Source: Nocardioides currus
GTDB taxonomy: Bacteria > Actinomycetota > Actinomycetes > Propionibacteriales > Nocardioidaceae
Direction: 5' to 3'
DNA length: 64,000 bases
Assembly: GCF_003057875.1 (NCBI RefSeq)
Contig: NZ_PYXZ01000007.1
Span: forward strand, 131,999-195,998
The notes under the pieces are model-generated. The model made no database searches. It saw only the letters and a list, made by a program, of their open reading frames with translations, and had not been told where the DNA came from. The translations under genes and the position numbers were made by a program. This document shows, in pieces, positions 16,695-24,930 of the stretch (position 1 is the first letter of the stretch; the number at the start of each line of letters is the position of its first letter).

Positions 16695-17660
16695 TCAGCC
16701 CTCGCTCGAGTGGCCGGGGAACACGTGCGCGCTCGGGTCGATCGCGACCGCCGCGTTGTTGACCGCGGTGGCGGCCTCGCCGAAGCCGACGGCGATCAGG
16801 CGGACCTTGCCGGGATACTCGGTGATGTCGCCGGCGGCGAAGACGCGATCGAGGTTCGTGCGCATCGACGAGTCGACCACGACGTGCCGCTTGTCGGTCT
16901 CGATCCCCCAGGTCTGCAGCGCGCCGAGGTCGGCGATGAAGCCCAGCGCCGCCACGACCGCCTGCGCCGGCCGCACGAGCGGCTCCTGGCCGTCGACCAG
17001 GATCTCGACCTCCTCGACCCCGACCTCCCCGCGCAGCGCGGTCACCTGGGCCTTGGTGATGATCTCGACCGAGGAGTCGCGTACGGCGGCCACCGTGCGC
17101 TCGTGGGCGCGGAAGGCGTCGCGGCGGTGCACCAGCGTGACCGACCGGGCCATCGGCTCGAGGTGCTGCGCCCAGTCGAAGGCGCTGTCGCCGCCACCGA
17201 CGATCACCACGTCCTTCCCGTGGTACGGCGCGAAGCTGGGCACGAAGAACTCGAGACCGCGCCCCACCCAGCCGTCGCCGGCGGGCAGGGCCCGCGGGCT
17301 GAACTTGCCGATGCCGGCCGTGATGAGCACGGCCCCGGCGTCGATGACGGTGCCGTCGTCGAGCCCGACGACCACCCGCTCGCCCTCGTGGGCGAGCGTC
17401 TGGGCGGTCCGGTCGAGGAAGTACTCCGGCGAGGCGGTGTCGGCCTGGGCGACCAGCCCGGCCACCAGGTCGCGGCCCTTGACGGTCGGGAAGCCGGCCA
17501 CGTCGAGGATGGCCTTCTCGGGATACATCGCCGTGATCTGACCGCCGAGCTCGGGCAGCGAGTCGACCACGGCGACGCCGAGGCCGCGGAACCCGGCGTA
17601 GTAGGCGGAGTAGAGCCCCGTGGGGCCGGCGCCGATGATGAGCAGGTCGACCTGCGGCAC
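16695..17660 (-). CDS. Ferredoxin/flavodoxin-NADP+ reductase, thioredoxin-reductase-like type
   Basis: The 321-residue flavoprotein has an FAD motif LLIIGAGPTGLYSAYYAG, ELGGQITAMYPEK and an NADP motif VVIVGGGDSAFDWAQHL followed by HRRDAFRAHE. The terminal FAD motif is FAAGDITEYPGKVRLIAVGFGEAATAVNNAA. The dithiol CxxC of thioredoxin reductase is absent, which identifies the TrxR-like ferredoxin-NADP reductases (YumC/CT1512 type). It would supply electrons to ferredoxins. GTG 17660 is chosen with GGGGG 7 nt upstream. It follows the Mce-associated genes by 35 bp and could support steroid P450s or hydroxylases of the KstR regulon; that link is inference. Confidence 0.9.
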   Translation of the reverse strand: MPQVDLLIIGAGPTGLYSAYYAGFRGLGVAVVDSLPELGGQITAMYPEKAILDVAGFPTVKGRDLVAGLVAQADTASPEYFLDRTAQTLAHEGERVVVGLDDGTVIDAGAVLITAGIGKFSPRALPAGDGWVGRGLEFFVPSFAPYHGKDVVIVGGGDSAFDWAQHLEPMARSVTLVHRRDAFRAHERTVAAVRDSSVEIITKAQVTALRGEVGVEEVEILVDGQEPLVRPAQAVVAALGFIADLGALQTWGIETDKRHVVVDSSMRTNLDRVFAAGDITEYPGKVRLIAVGFGEAATAVNNAAVAIDPSAHVFPGHSSEG

Positions 17661-17695
17661 GACCACACCCCCTTCCCGTTCGAGAACCGTGCTGA

Positions 17696-18262
17696 CTAGT
17701 CGAGCGCGTTGACCCCGGCCACCAACCACTCGCCGTCGTCGCGCGCGAGGTCGACGACCAGCCGGCTGCGCACGAGCTGGTCGCCCTTGGTCCGGGCCGA
17801 CGCGGTCCGCTGGTTGACGAACACCAGCACCTGCGCCTGCTCGTCGGTGGCCGAGATGATGGAGGAGGCGACGGCCGTCGCCTCCTGCGAGATGCGGTTC
17901 TTCGCGGTGTTGGCCCGCACCTGCTCCATGGCCGAGTCGTACTCCGTGCGGAAGTCCGGCGTCAACCGTCCTCGGGCCGCGTCGAGGTCCTGCTCGAAGG
18001 AGTCGTGGTGGTAGGTCAGCACCCGCTGGCTCGCCTCGGTGGCCGCGGTGAGCACCGCCGCGCGCGCGTCCGGGTCGGCGAGCTCCTCGCTCACGGGGGC
18101 GGCGGCCGGTGGGGTGTCGAGGGCGTCGTACGCCGTGACGCCGGTGAGGACCGCCAGGCCGGCGACCACGGCGGTCAGCAGCACCGCGAGCCAGGCGCTG
18201 CCGAGGACGCCTGGCCGGGTCTGCTGCCGCACGTCCGGGGTCGGGGTGGTCATGGTCGTCAT
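17696..18262 (-). CDS. Mce-associated membrane protein (Mas/Omam type)
   Basis: The 188-residue protein has a short Thr/Pro-rich cytoplasmic N-terminus, one membrane span (about 22-46, WLAVLLTAVVAGLAVLTGV) and an external domain. The external domain has the Mas pattern RVLTYHHDSFEQDLDAARG, LTPDFRTEYDSAMEQVR and QAQVLVFVNQRT. Such proteins stabilise Mce lipid importers in mycobacteria; copies outside mce operons are called Omam. Its ATG overlaps the stop of the next Mas gene (ATGA). No mceA-F or yrbE genes are in the window. Confidence 0.85.
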   Translation of the reverse strand: MTTMTTPTPDVRQQTRPGVLGSAWLAVLLTAVVAGLAVLTGVTAYDALDTPPAAAPVSEELADPDARAAVLTAATEASQRVLTYHHDSFEQDLDAARGRLTPDFRTEYDSAMEQVRANTAKNRISQEATAVASSIISATDEQAQVLVFVNQRTASARTKGDQLVRSRLVVDLARDDGEWLVAGVNALD

Positions 18263-18753
18263 CCCACGAACCGCAGCCCGGAGGTGAGCCAGCGCCCGTC
18301 CTGCTCGACCAGCTGGAGCTGGATGCGCCACGGCACCGTCCTCGGCTCGCCGGCGGTCGACTTGCTGGTGACCTCGGTGTCGGCGGCGACGAGGACGGTG
18401 GCGCTGGCCCGGTCGATCTCGCTGATCCCGACCTCGAGCACGGTCGCGACCGCCGTGGACTCCTGGGCGCGAGCCGACTGCTTGAGGCTGTCGAGCTGAG
18501 CGGCGTACTGCTCCTCGAAGTCGCCCGTGGCGCCGTCCAGCACCGTCTGCGCCTGCTCGTCGACCAGCTCGTGGTCGATGCCGAGGAACGCCTGCACCTC
18601 GGCGGTGGCGGCTCGCTCCACCTCGGCGTACGGCGCCGAGCCCTGCTCCGTCTCCTCGTCGCCGGAGGGCTCCCGTGCGAGAAGCACGGCCAGCGCCGCG
18701 CCCAGCGCGACGCCGAGCAGGAGCAGCACCAGGTTGTAGCGCCGCAGGTTCAT
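18259..18753 (-). CDS. Mce-associated membrane protein, second copy
   Basis: The 164-residue protein has an N-terminal span (YNLVLLLLGVALGAALAVLLA). Its external domain is of the same kind as the neighbour's (LDGATGDFEEQYAAQLDSLKQSAR, SAT-VLVAADTEV, RIQLQLVEQDGRWLTSGL). Pairs of such proteins are normally encoded at the end of mce operons, and here they stand alone. ATG 18753 is chosen as the first Met before the membrane span. It is co-transcribed with the next Mas gene by overlap. Confidence 0.8.
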   Translation of the reverse strand: MNLRRYNLVLLLLGVALGAALAVLLAREPSGDEETEQGSAPYAEVERAATAEVQAFLGIDHELVDEQAQTVLDGATGDFEEQYAAQLDSLKQSARAQESTAVATVLEVGISEIDRASATVLVAADTEVTSKSTAGEPRTVPWRIQLQLVEQDGRWLTSGLRFVG

Positions 18754-18841
18754 CGCCCGGGCGCCCGGGGTGATGCGCTCGTCATGGCCCGATAGTGGCA
18801 CCTCTCGGCGCCGCGGGCGCTCCGACGAGCCGGGACGTCGG

Positions 18842-19207
18842 TCATTGCTCCCAGCCGGTGGGGCGGTGCTTCTTCGGCAGCTTGTCGACCACGAGCCGGT
18901 AGGACTCGTCGATCGCCTCCAGCAGCTCGTCGTCGGGGATCGCGCCACCGAAGGCGAGGTCGTTCCAGCCGGACCGACCGATGTAGGCCATCACGCTCGC
19001 GTCGTCGGGGTAGCGGGCGAGCCACTCGTCGGCCTCGTCGCGCGACGCCCCGGCCTTCACCCCGACGCCGCCCGCGGAGAGGAAGGCGAAGATCTTGCCG
19101 TGCTCCCCCGGCCCGACCTTCGCCACGGGGAACTCGTGGTCCCACGGGTTGTCGGGCCAGGCGCCCGGCTTGGCCAGGCAGTGGGCCAGCGCGTCGGCGA
19201 CGTCCAC
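18842..19207 (-). CDS. MmcQ/YjbR family DNA-binding-fold protein
   Basis: The 121-residue protein shows DALAHCLAKPGAWPDNPW, VAKVGPGEHGKIFAFL, DDASVMAYIGRSGWNDLAF and DDELLEAIDESYRLVVDKLPKKHRP. This is the complete MmcQ/YjbR (DUF419) pattern. The fold resembles a double-stranded DNA-binding element, but cellular roles are unproven. GTG 19207 lies 4 bp after the hemerythrin stop, giving an operon. Confidence 0.88.
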   Translation of the reverse strand: MDVADALAHCLAKPGAWPDNPWDHEFPVAKVGPGEHGKIFAFLSAGGVGVKAGASRDEADEWLARYPDDASVMAYIGRSGWNDLAFGGAIPDDELLEAIDESYRLVVDKLPKKHRPTGWEQ

Positions 19208-19211
19208 GGGC

Positions 19212-19772
19212 TCAGTCCTCGTCGTCGTCCTCGTCGTCGAGCAGGCCCTCGCGCTCGGCATCCCTGACGATGGCCCGGACCTGGGTGAGCGACGCGCACC
19301 CCTGGGCGATGAGCTCGTTGCGGCGCTTGGCGAACGCCTCACCGAGCTCGACCCGGACCTGGAGGCCGACATCGTCGCGTGCCGGGTTGAGGATGGTCAG
19401 CTCCTCCTCGGCGAGGTGGTGGTTGACGGCCTTGCAGAGCTCCTCGACGGCGTCGTCGAAGGCCTCGGTGTCGGTGCCCTTGAGCTCGAGGACCGCGAGC
19501 AGTGCCTCGTTGCCCTCCGCGTGCTCCTCGGTGCCGTGCTCCGCCTCGTGGGCGGTGATCGCGCGCTTGGTGCGGAGCTTGGGGTAGACCAGCTCCTCCT
19601 CGGCGGTCGCGTGCGCCACGTGAAGCTCGGCGAACGCCCGGCGCACGGCGTCGCGGTCGGAGCTGGAGTCGCGGAGCTGGCGCAGCAGGGACTCGAAGCG
19701 GACGTGGTCGGTGAGGATGAGGTCGATGACGTCGCCGGAGACGAAGTGGCCCAGATCGATGGTGGAGGTCAT
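19212..19772 (-). CDS. Hemerythrin domain-containing protein
   Basis: The 186-residue protein has a four-helix HHE domain: LILTDHVRFESLLRQL, VAHATAEEELVYPKL, HEAEHGTEEHAEGNEAL and NHHLAEEELTILNP, supplying the His/Glu ligands of a di-iron centre. The C-terminus ends in an acidic run, LLDDEDDDED. Such proteins bind O2, NO or peroxide or store iron. ATG 19772 is placed 7 nt after TAGCGT; an upstream Met is disfavoured. It leads the run hemerythrin, YjbR, Mas, Mas, FNR. Confidence 0.9.
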   Translation of the reverse strand: MTSTIDLGHFVSGDVIDLILTDHVRFESLLRQLRDSSSDRDAVRRAFAELHVAHATAEEELVYPKLRTKRAITAHEAEHGTEEHAEGNEALLAVLELKGTDTEAFDDAVEELCKAVNHHLAEEELTILNPARDDVGLQVRVELGEAFAKRRNELIAQGCASLTQVRAIVRDAEREGLLDDEDDDED

Positions 19773-19779
19773 GACGACG

Positions 19780-19785
19780 ACGCTA
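19780..19785 (-). promoter_or_regulatory. Leaderless-type -10 TAGCGT
   Basis: On the minus strand TAGCGT lies 7 nt before ATG 19772 (hemerythrin). Confidence 0.55.
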
Positions 19786-19839
19786 GCGACCACCGGCGAC
19801 ATCGGCATCCGCTGCCCCTCCCGTCGGGTGGGGCGTGCC

Positions 19840-19845
19840 TACGAT
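19840..19845 (+). promoter_or_regulatory. Leaderless-type -10 TACGAT
   Basis: TACGAT lies 6 nt before GTG 19852 (DUF1707 protein). Confidence 0.55.
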
Positions 19846-19851
19846 GGGCGG

Positions 19852-20379
19852 GTGCCCGGCATCGAGGTGTGGACCCAGTTCGACCACGACCCGCGCATCC
19901 CCGCCAACGCGACGATGCGCGCGTCCGATCGGGATCGCGCGGTGATCGAGGCTGTCCTGAGCGATGCGTTCGCCGAAGGGCGTCTCGACCGGGCCGAGTA
20001 CGACGAGCGGTCGGACGCAGCGCTCTCCAGCAGGACGCTCGGAGACCTGATGCCCCTGGTCTCCGACCTCCCCGTCGCCCGCGCGCCGCGGTCGAGCATC
20101 CCGGACGAGGCCGCCCGCGCGTTCGTGCAGGCCCGGCGTCAGGCCGTCTGGGGCTTCCTGTCGGCCTCGCTGATCTGCTGGGCGATCTGGGTGGCGACCA
20201 GCTTCGGCGGCGACGGGTTCCACGCGCAGTTCCCGTGGCCGCTCTTCGTCATGCTCGGCACCGGGCTGAACGCCGGTCGGGTGATGTGGCAGAAGGACGA
20301 GATCATCGAGGAGCAGACCCGGCGGCTGGAGAAGCGGGAGCGCCGGGAGATCGAGCGGCGCCGGCTGCACGAGGACTGA
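19852..20379 (+). CDS. DUF1707 protein with 2TM C-terminal domain
   Basis: The 175-residue protein contains the SHOCT-like DUF1707 box MRASDRDRAVIEAVLSDAFAEGRLDRAEYDERSDAALSSRTLGDLMPLVSDLP at about 19-70, which is typical of actinobacteria. Two membrane segments (about 98-115 and 123-140) and a charged coiled tail (EEQTRRLEKRERREIERRR) follow. The role of DUF1707 is unknown. GTG 19852 is set by the TACGAT hexamer. Confidence 0.85.
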   Translation: MPGIEVWTQFDHDPRIPANATMRASDRDRAVIEAVLSDAFAEGRLDRAEYDERSDAALSSRTLGDLMPLVSDLPVARAPRSSIPDEAARAFVQARRQAVWGFLSASLICWAIWVATSFGGDGFHAQFPWPLFVMLGTGLNAGRVMWQKDEIIEEQTRRLEKRERREIERRRLHED

Positions 20380-20382
20380 GGT

Positions 20383-20516
20383 TCACTTCGTCGCCGGCGC
20401 TCGCTTCGCTCGTCACTTCGTCGCCGGCGTGCTCGCTCCGCTCGGGTCCTCGCCTCACTTCGTCGCCGGCGCTCGCTGCGCTCGTCACTTCGTCGCCGGC
20501 GTGCTCGCTCCGCTCG
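20383..20516. repeat. Direct duplication of a compound repeat behind uvrB
   Basis: Four units begin TCACTTCGTCGCCGGCG and end in CGCTCG (20383-20412, 20413-20444, 20455-20484, 20485-20516). Units 2 and 4 are identical and units 1 and 3 differ at one base, so a 62-bp pair was duplicated at an offset of 72 bp. Each unit ends with GCTCG-CT-nCGCTCG-type symmetry. The first 12 bases resemble the 3' end of uvrB (20581 onward). The remainder of the gap to 20580 is similar low-complexity C/T/G sequence with no gene. Confidence 0.75.
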
Positions 20517-20580
20517 CACGCAGCTCCTCGCTCCTCGGGTGCGCCACGGACCTCGTTCCTCGGCCCGCGCGCACCGCTCG

Positions 20581-22710
20581 TCACTTCGTAGCTTCCATCA
20601 TCTGGCGGAGCTCCTTCTTGAGCTCGTTGACCTCGTCGCGGATCCGGGCCGCCACCTCGAACTGCAGCTCGGCCGCGGCCGAGCGCATCTGGTCGGTGAG
20701 CTGCTGGATCAGCTCCGCGAGGTCCGAGGACGGGATGCCGGCGGTGTCGGGCAGGTCGTCGTGCAGCTTGGACAGCGACGGCGTCGGCGACTTCTTCGGC
20801 TTCACGCCGCCCGCGCGGCCCTTCTGGCCGACGTCGGCCCAGGTCTGGAGCAGCTCCTGGGTGTTCTCGTCCTCGCGCGCGAGCATCTCGGTGATGTCCG
20901 CGATCTTCTTGCGCAGCGGCTGCGGGTCGATGCCCTTCTCGGTGTTGTAGGCGATCTGGATCGCACGTCGACGGTTGGTCTCGTCGATCGCCGCCTCCAT
21001 CGACGGGGTGATCTTGTCGGCGTACATGTGGACCTGGCCCGACACGTTGCGCGCGGCACGGCCGATCGTCTGGATCAGCGACTTGTCGGAGCGCAGGAAC
21101 CCCTCCTTGTCGGCGTCGAGGATCGAGACCAGCGACACCTCCGGCAGGTCGAGGCCTTCACGCAGCAGGTTGATGCCGACGAGGACGTCGTACTCCCCCA
21201 GCCGCAGGTCACGCAGCAGCTCGATCCGCTTGAGGGTGTCGACCTCGGAGTGGAGGTAGCGGGTGCGGATGCCCGCGTCGAGGAGGTAGTCGGTGAGGTC
21301 CTCGGACATCTTCTTGGTCAGCGTGGTCACCAGCACCCGCTCGCCCTTGTCGGAGCGGGTCCGGATCTCGTGGATCAGGTCGTCGATCTGGCCCTTGGTC
21401 GGCTTGATCACCACCTCGGGGTCGATCAGGCCCGTGGGGCGGATGATCTGCTGCACGGCGTTCTCCGGGCCGCCGACCTTGTCGAGCTCGTAGTTGCCCG
21501 GCGTCGCGGAGAGATAGATCGTCTGGCCGATCCGGTCGAGGAACTCCTCGAACTTCAGCGGCCGGTTGTCCATCGCGCTCGGCAGTCGGAAGCCGTGGTC
21601 GACGAGGTTGCGCTTGCGCGACATGTCGCCCTCGTACATCCCGCCGATCTGCGGCACGGCGACGTGCGACTCGTCGACGACGAGCATGAAGTCCTCGGGG
21701 AAGTAGTCGAGCAGCGTGTTGGGCGCGGAGCCGCGGGTGCGCCCGTCCATGTGCATCGAGTAGTTCTCGATGCCCGAGCACGATCCGACCTGCCGCATCA
21801 TCTCGACGTCGTACGTCGTGCGCATCCGCAGCCGCTGCGCCTCCAGCAGCTTGCCCTGGCGCTCGAACGTCGCGAGCTGGTCCTCCAGCTCGAGCTCGAT
21901 GCCCTTGATCGCCCGCTCCATCCGCTCAGGACCGGCGACGTAGTGGGTGGCCGGGAAGACGTGGAGCTCCTGGTCCTCGGTGATCACCTCGCCGGTGACC
22001 GGGTGCAGGGTCATCAGCCGCTCGACCTCGTCGCCGAAGAACTCGATGCGCACCGCGAGCTCCTCGTAGACCGGGAAGATCTCGAGGGTGTCGCCGCGCA
22101 CCCGGAAGGTGCCGCGGGTGAAGGCCATGTCGTTGCGGGTGTACTGGATCTCCACGAGCCGCCGCAGGATCGCGTCGCGGTCGTGCTCCTCACCGACCCG
22201 GAGCCGGAGCATGCGGTCGACGTACTCCTGCGGGGTGCCGAGGCCGTAGATGCACGACACCGTGCTGACCACGATCACGTCGCGACGGGTCAGCAGCGAG
22301 TTGGTGGCGCTGTGCCGCAGCCGCTCGACCTCCTCGTTGATCGAGGAGTCCTTCTCGATGTAGGTGTCGGTCTGGGGGACGTAGGCCTCGGGCTGGTAGT
22401 AGTCGTAGTAGCTCACGAAGTACTCCACCGCGTTGTCCGGGAAGAGCATCCGCAGCTCGTTGGCGAACTGCGCCGCCAGCGTCTTGTTGGGCTGGAGCAC
22501 CAGCATCGGTCGCTGGAGCTGCTCGGCCACCCAGGCCACGGTCGCGGTCTTGCCCGTGCCGGTCGCGCCGAGGAGAACGACGTCCTGCTCGCCGCCGCCG
22601 ATGCGCTCGGCGATGTCCTTGATCGCCGTCGGCTGGTCGCCGGACGGGCTGTAGTCGGAGACCACCTTGAAGGGGGCCACCCGCCGCTCGAGATCTGTCA
22701 CTGGACGCAT
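20581..22710 (-). CDS. uvrB: Excinuclease ABC subunit B
   Basis: The 709-residue protein is full length for UvrB. It has Walker [18 protein letters not shown], the damage-binding beta-hairpin [23 protein letters not shown], the DEAD-like box [12 protein letters not shown], helicase motifs V/VI ([30 protein letters not shown]) and a C-terminal UVR domain that binds UvrC. It verifies damage in nucleotide excision repair. ATG 22710 lies 6 nt after TAGGCT. It is a monocistronic gene flanked by the repeat described at 20383. Confidence 0.98.
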   Translation of the reverse strand: MRPVTDLERRVAPFKVVSDYSPSGDQPTAIKDIAERIGGGEQDVVLLGATGTGKTATVAWVAEQLQRPMLVLQPNKTLAAQFANELRMLFPDNAVEYFVSYYDYYQPEAYVPQTDTYIEKDSSINEEVERLRHSATNSLLTRRDVIVVSTVSCIYGLGTPQEYVDRMLRLRVGEEHDRDAILRRLVEIQYTRNDMAFTRGTFRVRGDTLEIFPVYEELAVRIEFFGDEVERLMTLHPVTGEVITEDQELHVFPATHYVAGPERMERAIKGIELELEDQLATFERQGKLLEAQRLRMRTTYDVEMMRQVGSCSGIENYSMHMDGRTRGSAPNTLLDYFPEDFMLVVDESHVAVPQIGGMYEGDMSRKRNLVDHGFRLPSAMDNRPLKFEEFLDRIGQTIYLSATPGNYELDKVGGPENAVQQIIRPTGLIDPEVVIKPTKGQIDDLIHEIRTRSDKGERVLVTTLTKKMSEDLTDYLLDAGIRTRYLHSEVDTLKRIELLRDLRLGEYDVLVGINLLREGLDLPEVSLVSILDADKEGFLRSDKSLIQTIGRAARNVSGQVHMYADKITPSMEAAIDETNRRRAIQIAYNTEKGIDPQPLRKKIADITEMLAREDENTQELLQTWADVGQKGRAGGVKPKKSPTPSLSKLHDDLPDTAGIPSSDLAELIQQLTDQMRSAAAELQFEVAARIRDEVNELKKELRQMMEATK

Positions 22711-22716
22711 GCGTCG

Positions 22717-22722
22717 AGCCTA
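22717..22722 (-). promoter_or_regulatory. Leaderless-type -10 TAGGCT of uvrB
   Basis: On the minus strand TAGGCT lies 6 nt before ATG 22710. No LexA-type box is visible in the short 85-bp divergent region. Confidence 0.6.
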
Positions 22723-22771
22723 CGTGCGACCACCGACAACGGGCCCTCGCACGGGTGCCCGACCTCTCGCC

Positions 22772-22795
22772 CACCCTCTCGCCTACCCTCTCGCC
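22772..22795 (+). promoter_or_regulatory. Tandem 12-bp repeat generating the -10 TACCCT
   Basis: CACCCTCTCGCC (22772-22783) is followed directly by TACCCTCTCGCC (22784-22795) and then ATG 22796. TACCCT (22784-22789) is the leaderless-type -10, 6 nt before the start. The first copy differs from the second only in its first base. Confidence 0.55.
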
Positions 22796-23599
22796 ATGCC
22801 CTCGGATGCGCCTCCCGACCGCGTGCTCGACCTCTTCGCCGCCGAGGGCGTGCTCGAGCCTCTCCCGGGCGGACAGGGCACGAGCTGGCGGGCCGGCGAC
22901 CTCGTGCTGAAGTCCGGCCACGACGGCTCGGGCGACTGGATCGCTCCGATCCAGGCCCGTCTCGCCGTGCGGCTCGACGAGGAGTCGCCCCGCTCGCTCC
23001 GGCTCGCCCTGCCGGTGCCCGCTCGCGACGGCAGCGTGAGCGTCGACGGCTGGACCGCGACCCGCTTCGAACCGGGCGCCACGCCGTGCCACGACCTCGC
23101 GACCCTGCGGGCCACCGCCCGCCTCCTCCACGCCCGGCTGGCGGTGGCCGTCCCGGAGCGGCCCGAGGGCCTGGAGGCCCGGGACGACCAGTGGAGCCGG
23201 GCCGAGCAGGCGGCGTACGACCCCCACCTGGCGCGGCTGGCCGCGGCCGAACGTCCCGAGGCCGGGCTTGCCGACCTGGTCCGCGACCTCGTCGCAGCCC
23301 TCGACGACACCGACCTCGGGCGCGAGCAGCTCGTCCACTCCGATCTCGCGGGCAACGTGCTGCTCGACGCGGCGGGCGTGCCGTTCGTCATCGACTTCTC
23401 CCCCACCTGGCGCTCGCCGCTGTGGGCGGAGGCGGTCTGCGTGCTCGACGCCGTGCTCTGGCACGACGCGGACGAGCACGCCCTCGGCGCGTGGCGGATC
23501 GGCCAGCAGCGGCAGGCAATGCTGCGGGCCGCGATCTTCCGGGTGCTCTCCGACATCCCGTGCGACGTCGGTCGCTACCCAGCGCTCGGGCTCGTCTGA
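22796..23599 (+). CDS. APH-like phosphotransferase (TIGR02569 type)
   Basis: The 267-residue protein has the kinase-like APH fold: a glycine-bearing start GGQGTSWRAGDLVLKSG with the ATP lysine, the Brenner motif LVHSDLAGNVLLD, and FVIDFSPTWRSP, where the metal-binding Asp is followed by Phe-Ser. It resembles an actinobacterial group related to aminoglycoside phosphotransferases (TIGR02569) with no known substrate. An antibiotic-resistance role should not be assumed. ATG 22796 is positioned by the tandem TACCCT repeat. Confidence 0.75.
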   Translation: MPSDAPPDRVLDLFAAEGVLEPLPGGQGTSWRAGDLVLKSGHDGSGDWIAPIQARLAVRLDEESPRSLRLALPVPARDGSVSVDGWTATRFEPGATPCHDLATLRATARLLHARLAVAVPERPEGLEARDDQWSRAEQAAYDPHLARLAAAERPEAGLADLVRDLVAALDDTDLGREQLVHSDLAGNVLLDAAGVPFVIDFSPTWRSPLWAEAVCVLDAVLWHDADEHALGAWRIGQQRQAMLRAAIFRVLSDIPCDVGRYPALGLV

Positions 23600-23673
23600 C
23601 GGGGCACCGGCCACCCGCTCGGCTGTGAGCCCGGCTCGAGCCGTCCCGGCGGGGCACGCTGTGCCGGCGTCGC

Positions 23674-23679
23674 TAGATT
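23674..23679 (+). promoter_or_regulatory. Leaderless-type -10 TAGATT
   Basis: TAGATT lies 6 nt before GTG 23686. Confidence 0.6.
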
Positions 23680-23685
23680 GTCCCC

Positions 23686-24930
23686 GTGACCCCCGCTCGC
23701 GCGTTGACCGCCGCACGCCGGACGTTGCTGTCGGTGGTCGGGTTCCAGCTCGCGCTGGCTGTCGCACTCTCGCTGGTCGACTCCTATCGCCGCCGCGGGA
23801 AGAAGCCCAAGCCCTTCCCCGTCACCCCGCCGCGGACGGTCGAGGTGGGCGAGGGGACGCTCACGACGTACACCTTCGGGACGGACCTCTACGACGACAT
23901 GCTCGCGGCCATCGACGGCGCGAAGAAGCAGGTCCTCTTCGAGACCTACATCTGGAAGGGCGACGAGGTCGGCGAGCAGTTCAAGACGGCGCTGATCCGC
24001 GCGGCCGAGCGCGGCGTCGAGGTCTACTGCATCTATGACGGCTTCGCCAACCTGGTCGTGTCGCCCCGGTTCAAGCACTTCCCGCACACGCTCAAGGTGC
24101 TGCGCTACCCCGTCTGGTCGGCGGGCTGGCGCTTCTGGGACCTGCGCCGCTACGGCCGCGACCACCGCAAGATCCTGGTCGTGGACGAGGAGGTCGGGTT
24201 CGTCGGCGGCTACAACATCGGGTCGGCGTACGCCACCGAGTGGCGCGACACGCACGTGCGGATCACCGGGCCCGGCGTGTGGGACCTCAAGCGTGCCTTC
24301 GCCGACTTCTGGAACCTCAACCGGCGCAAGCGGATCGGTCGCAGCGAGCGCCCGCTGCTGCTGGAGACGGCGTCGGTCTGGGAGCCGCGGATCCGGTTCG
24401 CGCGCAACGTGCCGCGGCTGTGGATGTTCCCGATCCGCTCGATGTACCTCGAGGCGATCAACCGCGCCACCCGCAACATCTGGATGACGCACGCCTACTT
24501 CATCCCCGACCAGGACTTCGTCGACTCACTCAAGGAGGCGGCCGGGCGCGGGGTGGACGTGCGGCTGCTGCTGCCGCTGAAGTCCAACCACATCGTGGCC
24601 GACTGGATCTCGCGCGGCTACTTCTCCCAGCTCCTCAACGCCGGCGTGCGGATCTTCCGGTTCAGGGACGCGATGGTGCACGCCAAGACCTCGACCATCG
24701 ACGGCAACTGGTCGACGGTCGGTACGGCGAACGTCGACCGCCTCAGCCTCCAGGGCAACTACGAGATCAACGTCGAGGTGATCGACGAGTCGCTCGCGAC
24801 CGTGCTCGAGGAGATCTTCGTCCGCGACGAGTCCAACTCCCTCGAGCTGACCAGCCAGGAGTGGGAGGCCCGCGACCTGCACCGCAAGTTCACCGAGTTC
24901 GTGCTCGCTCCCCTGCGTCCCCTGCTCTAG
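23686..24930 (+). CDS. Phospholipase D-like / cardiolipin synthase-type protein
   Basis: The 414-residue protein has one N-terminal membrane segment (LLSVVGFQLALAVALSLV) and two HKD motifs, HRKILVVDEEVGFVGG and HAKTSTIDGNWSTVGTANVD. The Gly and Asn residues after each motif are in place. Two HKD halves form one active site in bacterial cardiolipin synthases, which join phosphatidyl groups at the membrane. Length and the single N-terminal span fit ClsB-like enzymes. It overlaps the convergent glycosylase gene by 4 bp. Confidence 0.9.
   Translation: MTPARALTAARRTLLSVVGFQLALAVALSLVDSYRRRGKKPKPFPVTPPRTVEVGEGTLTTYTFGTDLYDDMLAAIDGAKKQVLFETYIWKGDEVGEQFKTALIRAAERGVEVYCIYDGFANLVVSPRFKHFPHTLKVLRYPVWSAGWRFWDLRRYGRDHRKILVVDEEVGFVGGYNIGSAYATEWRDTHVRITGPGVWDLKRAFADFWNLNRRKRIGRSERPLLLETASVWEPRIRFARNVPRLWMFPIRSMYLEAINRATRNIWMTHAYFIPDQDFVDSLKEAAGRGVDVRLLLPLKSNHIVADWISRGYFSQLLNAGVRIFRFRDAMVHAKTSTIDGNWSTVGTANVDRLSLQGNYEINVEVIDESLATVLEEIFVRDESNSLELTSQEWEARDLHRKFTEFVLAPLRPLL

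Noticed and set aside
22796..23599. Antibiotic-resistance aminoglycoside phosphotransferase
   Set aside because: Only the general APH fold motifs are shared. The metal motif is DFS rather than DFG-like, and the context is housekeeping.
20539..23628. Very long open frame antisense to uvrB (over 1000 codons)
   Set aside because: It is a by-product of G/C-rich third positions in uvrB; the translation is Arg/Asp/His-rich low complexity and crosses the uvrB promoter and the next gene.
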